Below, one piece after another: positions 1 through 6,117 of a DNA stretch of 6,467 nucleotides. Under the pieces are notes generated by a model. It had not been told where the DNA came from, searched no databases, and saw nothing but the letters and a program-made list of their open reading frames with translations. Every line of letters begins with the position of its first letter. Within the stretch, counting starts at the first letter, position 1. Position numbers and translations under genes: made by a program. This stretch comes from an uncultured Bacteroidota bacterium (GTDB taxonomy: Bacteria > Bacteroidota > Bacteroidia > Chitinophagales > Chitinophagaceae), in the NCBI GenBank assembly GCA_903835145.1, contig CAILMA010000695.1, positions 1-6,467 on the forward strand, in the 5' to 3' direction.

Positions 1-25
1 GAATTTTGACGGGCTGAATTGTGCA

Positions 26-595
26 CTAACAACTGGTAAATTCCTGAACCACGTGTATTAGTTGCTGAGTGGCTTTATCCAAATCGTCATTGATGATGAT
101 TTCATCGAATTGGGGCGCGAACGTGAGCTCAAGCCTGGCCTTGCTCACGCGCTCCTCGAGGCTATGCTCGTTTTCTGTGCCTCTGTTTTGCAGGCGCTGG
201 CGCAACACATCGAGCGATGGCGCCTCAATAAATATAGACCGGGATATGGCCCTGTATTTATTGCTGATGGCCAAGGCGCCCTGCACATCAATATCAACAA
301 GCGGAGACTTCTTATCGTCCCATATTCTTTGCAATTCTGATTTTAGGGTACCATAGTACTTCCCGGTATAAACCATCTCCCACTCTATAAATGCTTCTTC
401 GGCTATCAGTTTCTTAAACTCGTCTTCAGTATAAAAGTAGTAGTCCTTGCCATGTTGCTCCCCGGCACGCGGAGGGCGGGTGCAGGCTGAAATGGAAAAC
501 TCGAGAAAAGGGCACGAAGCCAACAGCCGCTTAACAAGGGTGGTTTTGCCGGAGCCCGACGGAGCAGTAATGATGATGATTTTACCTGTAGACAA
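26..595 (-). CDS. gmk: Guanylate kinase
   Basis: Cytoplasmic enzyme that phosphorylates GMP to GDP with ATP, an essential step in guanine nucleotide synthesis. The 189-residue product is close to the usual family length. Seen in the protein: a Walker A loop APSGSGKTT at residues 11-19; the GMP-binding stretch SACTRPPRAGE at 36-46, followed by GKDYYF at 49-54; YTGKYYGT at 76-83; the Walker B-like DIDVQGA at 101-107; and a lid segment around QNRGTENEHSLEERV at 135-149. These match the order in known guanylate kinases. The start is TTG (595-593). The codon directly before it in frame is TAG (598-596), so no longer start is possible, and the next methionine would fall after the P-loop. No Shine-Dalgarno sequence is evident. 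The gene is divergent from the secreted-protein gene at 850. Its stop lies 25 bases from the window edge, so a downstream partner cannot be seen. Confidence 0.97.
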   Translation of the reverse strand: MSTGKIIIITAPSGSGKTTLVKRLLASCPFLEFSISACTRPPRAGEQHGKDYYFYTEDEFKKLIAEEAFIEWEMVYTGKYYGTLKSELQRIWDDKKSPLVDIDVQGALAISNKYRAISRSIFIEAPSLDVLRQRLQNRGTENEHSLEERVSKARLELTFAPQFDEIIINDDLDKATQQLIHVVQEFTSC

Positions 596-652
596 CTAAA
601 AACTGAATTTCATGCGAATAAACTGAAAAAAAACGGATTTTTAATACCCTGC

Positions 653-668
653 ACCAAATTATACCTGT
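653..668 (-). promoter_or_regulatory. Possible gmk promoter -10 region
   Basis: Read on the minus strand, 663-658 is TATAAT followed by TTG (TATAATTTG). It resembles both a sigma70 -10 box and a one-base-expanded Bacteroidota TAnnTTTG box. It would give gmk a leader of about 55 bases. No good -35/-33 element is visible at the expected spacing, so this is a weak candidate based on one short match. Confidence 0.25.
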
Positions 669-849
669 GGCAACCGTTAAATAACAGCTGCCGGCCATCG
701 ATTTTAGCCCACTGTCTACTTCTAACCAACAAACCTTAATGCCAGTTCAAAAAATATGGCTTCTTCCATATTTCTGTTTGCCACAATACTATCACAGGCA
801 TTTTAACGTTATTAACACAATTACACGCACCGCTAAAACAACACCTCTT

Positions 850-927
850 ATGCCTAAAAGTCTTTCCGCTCCTGTGCGGATGGTCTTATTGTTCTTACTT
901 GTTTTTCCTTGTTTTCAGGCAAGGGCT
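850..927 (+). other. Signal peptide coding segment of the PKD/CHU_C protein
   Basis: Encodes 26 residues with positive charges near the N-end (K3, R10), a hydrophobic core from residue 11, and a small-X-small ending (A-R-A) just before THIIGG. This is the main reason for choosing ATG 850 over ATG 739: from 739 the hydrophobic segment would lie behind about 47 mixed residues, which is unusual for a Sec signal. Cleavage at 26/27 is inferred by eye. Confidence 0.75.
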
Positions 928-2781
928 ACCCACATCATAGGCGGCGAGCTTACTTATAAATACATTGACTCTGAAGCGGCAGGTTATCGGTACCGGGTGA
1001 CCCTGGCTATTTATGAAGACTGCCTTAACGGCACGGCTGCAGGCATAGCCGGTGACGACCCCGGCTATATAGCGGTATATGACGGGCACGGGAACTTGTT
1101 TCATTATGATTCGGCCTACCACTCCGTTGCAGATACGGTCCCGGCCAACTTCAACATAGAATGTGTGAAGAACCCGCCGGAGCTCTGCATGATCAAGAAG
1201 ACCTTCGTAATAGACTTTGTATTGCCGGCTGACTCTACCGGCTACACCGTTGCCTACAAGCGTTGCTGCCATAACGGTGCGCTGGTGAACATTCTGCATC
1301 CGGTTGACGTAGGGTCCACCTTTTTTTGTAATATCCCCCCTATCCAGACCGCCAAAACGAACAACAGCGCGGTATTTACATTCTTTCCGCCGCAGATCAT
1401 TTGCGCACACACGCCACTGCTCTACAACAACTCCGCCATAGACCCTGACGGAGACTCGCTGAGTTATGAGCTGTGCACTTCCTATAACTCCGATAACAGC
1501 CCCACTGCAAACGCCTGGCCACCTGCCCCCCCTTACGAGCCTACAGCCTATGTGCATCCCCCCTATTCCTATTACAACCCGCTCACTGGCTCCCCTGCCC
1601 TGGCCATAGACCCCGTGACGGGCATGCTGACAGCAACGCCAAGTTGGGAAGGGCGCTACCTGATAACCGTGTGCTGCAACGAGTGGCGCAACGGGGTGCT
1701 CATAAATACCATACACCGCGAGTTTCAGTTTGTGGTTACAGATTGCTCCAAGTCAGTAATAGCAGATATGCCCACCCTGCCCGCCGACCCCAACACTACC
1801 GTCCTCAATTGTAAAGACTACGTCGTGCATTTTCAAAACACCAGCATAGGCGGCGTTACGTGGCATTGGGATTTTGGAGTGGCGACAACACTCGCCGATA
1901 CTTCCACTGATTTTGAGCCCACATTTGCCTACCCCGATACTGGAACATTCACTGTGAAACTCATTGCCAATCCCGGCACTTTGTGCGCCGATAGTATAGA
2001 AAAGCTGGTAAAAATATATCCCCCATTCAATGCTGCATTCAGCGACAGCGGCCTGCATTGCCCCGGCGAAGCAATCGGTTTCATAGACAAGTCGACGGGC
2101 ACTATCAGCGCTGTAAACAACTGGTACTGGAACTTTGGCGACGGACAAACCTCCACCAGCCAGAACAATGTGCATACCTACCTCACAAGTGGTATTTATA
2201 ATGTTTCACTTATATCAGCCAACTTAAAGTCTTGTGTGGATACGATTATGCGGCAGGTAGTAATAGAAAATGTGAAGCCGGGTGCCACACTCGATACCAT
2301 AATCGTAAAAGGCCAGAGTATTCTTTTTCATGCCGAGGGCGGCATAAACTATGTATGGAGCCCCGCCAACAACCTCGATGACAATAAAATCCCTAACCCC
2401 GTCGGCTTTTACCCCGAATCCGGGTTATTCAGGTACACAATTGCCATAAAAAGCTCCTATGGCTGCACGATTGAAGATACCGTAAGTGTGTTAGTGGTTA
2501 ATCAGCAAGACCTTTTTGTACCCACATCGTTCAGCCCGAATGGTGACGGCAAAAACGACATTTTCAGGCCCATAACCGCGGGGTACAAGTCGGTGCACTA
2601 CTTCATGGTATTTGACCGGTGGGGCGAAAAAGTGTTTGATGGCAAAAACCTGAACGACGGATGGGACGGCATGTACAAGGGACAAAAAGCCCAAATGGGC
2701 ACCTACTATTGGCAGCTCAGCTTTGATGACATTAATGGGAAAACCAAGGCTCTTTCAGGCGATGTGACCTTACTCCGATAA
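850..2781 (+). CDS. Secreted PKD-domain protein with CHU_C (T9SS-type) C-terminal domain
   Basis: Likely exported through Sec and then across the outer membrane by the type IX secretion system; function beyond that is unknown. Numbering is from the ATG at 850 (643 residues). Residues 1-26 form a signal peptide with a basic N-end, the core MVLLFLLVFPCF, and an ARA cleavage motif before THIIGGE. Residues 27-299 form the cysteine-containing N-terminal module common in Bacteroidota CHU_C proteins (THIIGGELTY at the start, a cadherin-like DPDGDS at 198-203, a Pro/Tyr-rich stretch at about 223-250, FQFVVTDC at the end). Two PKD domains follow at about 325-376 (WHWDFG) and 393-455 (WYWNFGDG), then an Ig-like segment at about 460-550. 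The CHU_C domain covers 554-643, with FSPNGDGKND at 561-570, FDRWGE, and a terminal GDVTLLR. An in-frame ATG at 739 would add 37 residues ahead of the signal peptide and is less likely; ATG 880 is also possible. No convincing promoter is seen. Adhesion or matrix binding is inferred only from PKD/Ig content. Confidence 0.93.
   Translation: MPKSLSAPVRMVLLFLLVFPCFQARATHIIGGELTYKYIDSEAAGYRYRVTLAIYEDCLNGTAAGIAGDDPGYIAVYDGHGNLFHYDSAYHSVADTVPANFNIECVKNPPELCMIKKTFVIDFVLPADSTGYTVAYKRCCHNGALVNILHPVDVGSTFFCNIPPIQTAKTNNSAVFTFFPPQIICAHTPLLYNNSAIDPDGDSLSYELCTSYNSDNSPTANAWPPAPPYEPTAYVHPPYSYYNPLTGSPALAIDPVTGMLTATPSWEGRYLITVCCNEWRNGVLINTIHREFQFVVTDCSKSVIADMPTLPADPNTTVLNCKDYVVHFQNTSIGGVTWHWDFGVATTLADTSTDFEPTFAYPDTGTFTVKLIANPGTLCADSIEKLVKIYPPFNAAFSDSGLHCPGEAIGFIDKSTGTISAVNNWYWNFGDGQTSTSQNNVHTYLTSGIYNVSLISANLKSCVDTIMRQVVIENVKPGATLDTIIVKGQSILFHAEGGINYVWSPANNLDDNKIPNPVGFYPESGLFRYTIAIKSSYGCTIEDTVSVLVVNQQDLFVPTSFSPNGDGKNDIFRPITAGYKSVHYFMVFDRWGEKVFDGKNLNDGWDGMYKGQKAQMGTYYWQLSFDDINGKTKALSGDVTLLR
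2509..2778 (+). other. CHU_C / gliding-motility-type C-terminal domain (T9SS sorting signal)
   Basis: The last 90 residues show the hallmark order of this domain: FVPTSFSPNGDGKNDIF at its start, then the VFDRWGEKVF strand, DGWDGMYKGQ, and the GTYYW strand before the C-terminal end. In Bacteroidota such domains direct the protein to the type IX secretion machinery. The sorting components themselves are not in this window. Confidence 0.9.
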
Positions 2782-2790
2782 GGCCTCTGC

Positions 2791-4884
2791 CTAACTAATC
2801 TTGCTCCAGTGGCTTTGCTGAGCCTGTGTGCGCAGCATAAACCGCAGGCCGTGGTGCTGAGGTTGTTCCAGCTTTGGGTCGTTGGTCAGTACAAATTGGG
2901 CAGCCCTTCTCGTCTCCTCCAGCACAGCCTGATCCTGAACGATATCGGCAAGTTTAAATTTCATGGCTCCGCTCTGCTTGGTGCCATACATATCGCCAGG
3001 GCCACGCAGCGCCAGGTCTTCCTCTGCTATCTTGAACCCATCAGTTGTTGACACCATAATCTGAATGCGCTTATAGCTGTCGTCTGATATTTTGTTGCCA
3101 GTCATTAATATACAATAGCTCTGCTCCGCACCACGCCCTACGCGCCCCCTAAGCTGGTGCATCTGCGACAGCCCGAAGCGCTCGGCGCTTTCTATAAGCA
3201 TCACCGATGCGTTAGGTACATTCACGCCTACTTCTATCACTGTAGTAGCTACGAGCACATTGGCTTCGCCTTTTACAAAACGCTCCATGTTGCGCTTGCG
3301 CTCACCGGCTTCCTGCCGGCCATGCACCATAGCTATTCGGTACCTGTTTTCATTAAAAAACACCTTTACTTGCTCATAGCCCTCCATAAGACTCTCGTAA
3401 TCAAGCTTTTCACTTTCTTCTATAAGCGGATATACTATGTAGGCCTGCCTGCCTTTATCTATCTCCGCACGCATAAACTCCATCACCTTCGCACGGGTTA
3501 TATCCCGCCGGTGCACAGTCTTTATCTCCTGCCTGCCGGGTGGCAGTTCATCTATCACAGAAACCTCAAGGTCGCCATACATGGTCATAGCAAGGGTGCG
3601 CGGGATAGGCGTCGCGGTCATTACGAGCACATGCGGTGGCAGTTCGTTCTTTTTCCACAGCCGTGCACGCTGCCCCACACCAAACCTGTGCTGCTCGTCT
3701 ATAACCGCAAGCCCCAGATTTTTAAACTGCACTGTATCTTCTATGAGTGCATGAGTGCCTGCTACCAGTGGCAAGGAACCATCAGCCAGCGCTGCTAATA
3801 TGGCTTTCCGTTCCTTTCCCTTTACGCTACCGGTGAGTAACTTTATGGGTATACCCATCTCCTCCAGCAGCGATGAAATACCCATAAAGTGCTGCTGGGC
3901 AAGAATTTCGGTAGGCGCCATGATACATGCCTGAAATCCATTGTCCATAGCCAGCAGCATGCACATTACCGCAACAATAGTTTTACCACTTCCCACATCG
4001 CCCTGCAGCAGCCGATTCATCTGCTTGCCTGTTCCGGTATCCATTCTTATCTCCCGCAATACCCGTTTTTGTGCATTGGTGAGCTGAAATGGTAAGTGAT
4101 TGTTGTAAAATTCATTGAAATATTCGCCCACGGTCTCAAACCGCCAGCCATGTTGTAACGTATGCTGTAGCCGCAGCCTCCCTATCATAAGTTGGGAAAT
4201 AAAAAGCTCCTCCCACTTCATACGGTGGCGGGCCATTTGCTCATGGTGCTCACTTTCGGGGAAGTGAAGCCACAATAGCGCATGGTACCGATTGCATAAG
4301 TTATACTGGCTTATGATGCTCTGCGGCAAAATCTCAGGTATGTCGTGGGGCTTTATCTTCTCAAACAGACTTTGGGTGAGCTTGGCAAACGAGCGGTTGG
4401 TGATGCCCTTGATACGCAACTTCTCAGTAGTGGAATATACAGGTTGCAGGCCCGGGATATTACTTTCATTGTTGAGCGGCTCCAGCTCAGGGTGTGATAT
4501 ATTGTAGTATCCGTTAAACTGTGCCACCTTGCCAAATACGATGTAACGCTCGCCTTCCTTTATGTTCTTCTTTACCCAGTTTACGCCCTGAAACCAAATG
4601 AGTTCTACCCTGCCGGTTTCATCGAATAGCGTAGCTACCAGCCTGCTCTTGAAGCCCTCGCCTTCCACAGCCATGTTTATAACTTTACCGGCAAATTGAG
4701 CGTATTCCGTTTGCGCATTAATGTCACCAATTTTGGTCATCTTCGTGCGGTCGAAATACCGGTAGGGATAATGATGCAGAAGATCCTCAAAGGTTGACAG
4801 CTGAAGTTCCTGGCGCAGCAACTCGCCCTTCTGTGGGCCAACGCCCTTCAGAAACTCAATGGGTGATTCTAATATGTTCGCAAT
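2791..4884 (-). CDS. recG: ATP-dependent DNA helicase RecG
   Basis: Monomeric superfamily 2 helicase that remodels stalled replication forks and branch-migrates Holliday junctions. Numbering assumes a start at ATT 4884-4882 (697 residues, normal for the family). Visible: the N-terminal GVGPQKGELL helix-hairpin motif at about 15-24; an OB-fold wedge domain at about 60-140; Walker A GDVGSGKT at 295-302; motif II DEQH at 396-399; motif III TATP at 423-426; motif VI QLRGRVGRG at 577-585; and the TRG translocation motif with EEDLALRGPGDMYGTKQSG at about 621-639. The first ordinary start is TTG at 4821, which would give 676 residues and cut off the conserved ILESPIEFLKGVGPQK sequence. That sequence is clearly encoded in frame upstream, bounded by a TGA at 4917-4915, but without ATG, GTG or TTG. 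ATT 4884 is the best-fitting start; ATC 4893 is the alternative. The gene converges on the secreted-protein gene with a 9-base gap between stops. RecG identity is certain; the exact start is not. Confidence 0.95.
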   Translation of the reverse strand: MANILESPIEFLKGVGPQKGELLRQELQLSTFEDLLHHYPYRYFDRTKMTKIGDINAQTEYAQFAGKVINMAVEGEGFKSRLVATLFDETGRVELIWFQGVNWVKKNIKEGERYIVFGKVAQFNGYYNISHPELEPLNNESNIPGLQPVYSTTEKLRIKGITNRSFAKLTQSLFEKIKPHDIPEILPQSIISQYNLCNRYHALLWLHFPESEHHEQMARHRMKWEELFISQLMIGRLRLQHTLQHGWRFETVGEYFNEFYNNHLPFQLTNAQKRVLREIRMDTGTGKQMNRLLQGDVGSGKTIVAVMCMLLAMDNGFQACIMAPTEILAQQHFMGISSLLEEMGIPIKLLTGSVKGKERKAILAALADGSLPLVAGTHALIEDTVQFKNLGLAVIDEQHRFGVGQRARLWKKNELPPHVLVMTATPIPRTLAMTMYGDLEVSVIDELPPGRQEIKTVHRRDITRAKVMEFMRAEIDKGRQAYIVYPLIEESEKLDYESLMEGYEQVKVFFNENRYRIAMVHGRQEAGERKRNMERFVKGEANVLVATTVIEVGVNVPNASVMLIESAERFGLSQMHQLRGRVGRGAEQSYCILMTGNKISDDSYKRIQIMVSTTDGFKIAEEDLALRGPGDMYGTKQSGAMKFKLADIVQDQAVLEETRRAAQFVLTNDPKLEQPQHHGLRFMLRTQAQQSHWSKIS
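4822..4884 (-). other. recG: N-terminal extension of RecG lacking a standard start codon
   Basis: Reading 4884 down to 4822 in the recG frame gives an initiator plus ANILESPIEFLKGVGPQKGE, which joins directly to LLRQELQLSTFEDLLHHYP. The pattern PIEFLKGVGP, then a leucine-rich helix, then the F-DLL-HYP motif is standard at the beginning of bacterial RecG. This 21-codon stretch therefore looks genuinely coding. It would be lost in any gene model restricted to ATG/GTG/TTG. Confidence 0.75.
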
Positions 4885-4897
4885 TGTACTGATAGCG

Positions 4898-4905
4898 CAA
4901 AAATA
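4898..4905 (-). promoter_or_regulatory. Candidate Bacteroidota -7 promoter box for recG
   Basis: On the minus strand 4905-4898 reads TATTTTTG, a full match to the Bacteroidota -7 consensus TAnnTTTG. The upstream TTTG-type -33 element is poor: TTAG about 17 bases before the box is the nearest resemblance. If used, transcription would begin near 4890-4893, leaving almost no leader before ATT 4884, or none before ATC 4893. The box is short and AT-rich, so a chance match is possible. Confidence 0.35.
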
Positions 4906-4982
4906 AGCGGAATTTCAATTGACTAAGGCCCGTCTTTACGAGAAATATAAGGGCCGAACATACCCAACGGCTAAGCCACCAA

Positions 4983-5000
4983 CCAAAGCAAGCGCTTTGG
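4983..5000 (-). terminator. Hairpin downstream of the response regulator, possible terminator
   Basis: CCAAAGC at 4983-4989 pairs perfectly with GCTTTGG at 4994-5000 around a 4-base loop. It begins 58 bases downstream of the regulator stop and lies ahead of recG, so it could end the two-component transcript or protect its 3' end. No T-run follows on either strand, so a classical intrinsic terminator is not supported. Confidence 0.3.
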
Positions 5001-5058
5001 CAAACCTCACGGCACTTTCCTATTTCCAGCAAATAGCCTTTAACAGCTCTTTATGTAC

Positions 5059-6117
5059 CTAACGAATAAGGTTCTCGAGCTTTTTGTCATTAATTATTAC
5101 AATATCGCCATTCTTAATATCGATGAGCAACTCCTTTTTAAAATCACTGAGGGTGCGCACCAGCGACTCCATGGCCGTGCCCGCTATCATGGCAAGGTCG
5201 TCGCGACTAATATCTATCCGGTAGTTTTCGTTTTTATTGGTGTGGTATTTCTTTTGTAAACTCACCAATGCCTCAGCTACCTTTTTACGCAAGGTATTAT
5301 ACGCTATGCCAACCAGTTGCTTTTCTTTCTCAACCACGTTATTGGCAAGCAGGCTAATGAATTTCTTGGCAATATCAGGGCTGCTGTTTACCAGATTTTC
5401 AAAATCCTTCTTTGGTATAAGGGCAACTTCTGTGTCTTCCATCGCCTCAGCTGTCTCTATGTTTGCGCCGCCCTGTAGCAGCGTTGTATACCCAAAAAAA
5501 TCGCCCTGGTTATACAAGTCCATCACGAGGTCTTTGCCATCATCATGAGTACGGTATGTTTTCACTTTACCTTCCAGTATATAATAAAGGTAATAGGGGT
5601 TGTTACCTTCTTTATAGATTGCCTGTTTTTTCTTGTAAGAATTAGTATTGCTTTCGTTAGTAAGTTCTTCGAGGCGTTTGCTGCCATCAATGGAATTGAT
5701 CAGTTCATTTACGCCTTGTAGCCCAGGGGCAAGATTTTTCTTCAGCAAGTCATTTTTTCTAAACCTGCTTTCAATAGCACTCAGCAATTCATTCCCGGCA
5801 AATGGTTTCGTGATATAGTCGTCGGCACCGAGCTCCATCGCAGCTCTGAAGTCGCGACGCTCACTTTTTGAAGTGAGAAAAATAAAAGGAATGCTTTGTG
5901 TTTTTGGGTCTTTATGCAATACGTGCAGGACCCCGTACCCATCCATACCCGGCATCATAATATCGCAAATAATCATATCTGGAAGATGCAGCAATGCAGT
6001 TTCAATCCCTTCCTTACCATTGGTGGCAGTCAGCACATTATACTGATCGAGCATCAATATTTCTGTCACATTTTCCCTTATTATCTTGCTGTCTTCTATT
6101 ACCAGAATGGTTTTCAT
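5059..6117 (-). CDS. Response regulator with REC, cNMP-binding-like and Crp/Fnr HTH domains
   Basis: A 352-residue DNA-binding response regulator expected to be phosphorylated by the adjacent kinase. Residues 1-120 form a complete REC domain: acidic pocket E8/D9, phospho-acceptor D52 in CDIMMPGMDG, T82 in FLTS, and K104 in TKPF. A linker with a charged stretch spans about 121-155. Residues 156-255 form a cyclic-nucleotide-binding-type beta barrel (YYLYYILEGKVKTYR, then GDFFGYTTLL), followed by the long dimerization helix at about 245-285. A Crp-type winged helix lies at about 300-350, with SRDDLAMIAGTAMESLVRTL as the helix-turn-helix. Aligned by eye to Crp, the phosphate-binding cassette lacks the conserved Glu and Arg (Y210 and I220/E221 in their place), so cAMP binding is doubtful. 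The ATG at 6117 overlaps the kinase stop (ATGA), implying translational coupling. Target genes cannot be inferred. Confidence 0.93.
   Translation of the reverse strand: MKTILVIEDSKIIRENVTEILMLDQYNVLTATNGKEGIETALLHLPDMIICDIMMPGMDGYGVLHVLHKDPKTQSIPFIFLTSKSERRDFRAAMELGADDYITKPFAGNELLSAIESRFRKNDLLKKNLAPGLQGVNELINSIDGSKRLEELTNESNTNSYKKKQAIYKEGNNPYYLYYILEGKVKTYRTHDDGKDLVMDLYNQGDFFGYTTLLQGGANIETAEAMEDTEVALIPKKDFENLVNSSPDIAKKFISLLANNVVEKEKQLVGIAYNTLRKKVAEALVSLQKKYHTNKNENYRIDISRDDLAMIAGTAMESLVRTLSDFKKELLIDIKNGDIVIINDKKLENLIR

Noticed and set aside
1..26. Possible GTG start overlapping the gmk stop (TAGTG) and open to the window edge
   Set aside because: Only eight codons are visible and they show no recognisable N-terminus. 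nadD often follows gmk in Bacteroidota, but nothing here identifies it.
626..642. A-run (626-633) followed by CGGA and a T-run (638-642) in the divergent spacer, considered as a terminator hairpin
   Set aside because: The stem would be A-T only, no gene ends there, and it lies between two divergent gene starts. It is simply an AT-rich spacer.
769..776. TATTTCTG, considered as a -7 box for the secreted-protein gene
   Set aside because: It has one mismatch to TAnnTTTG and no supporting -33 element at the right distance, so I do not call it.
895..1716. Open frame of 273 codons on the minus strand inside the secreted-protein gene
   Set aside because: Its translation has no recognisable domain, is rich in Val/Arg/Gly as expected from a shadow frame, and lies wholly opposite a well-supported coding sequence.
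2781..2792. AGGC-CTCT-GCCT inverted repeat between the convergent stops, considered as a bidirectional terminator
   Set aside because: The stem is only 4 bp and cannot be extended, and there is no T-run on either strand.
3157..3798. Open frame of 213 codons on the plus strand opposite recG
   Set aside because: It covers conserved helicase motifs on the other strand, and its His/Tyr/Leu-rich translation resembles no protein family. It is a shadow of recG.
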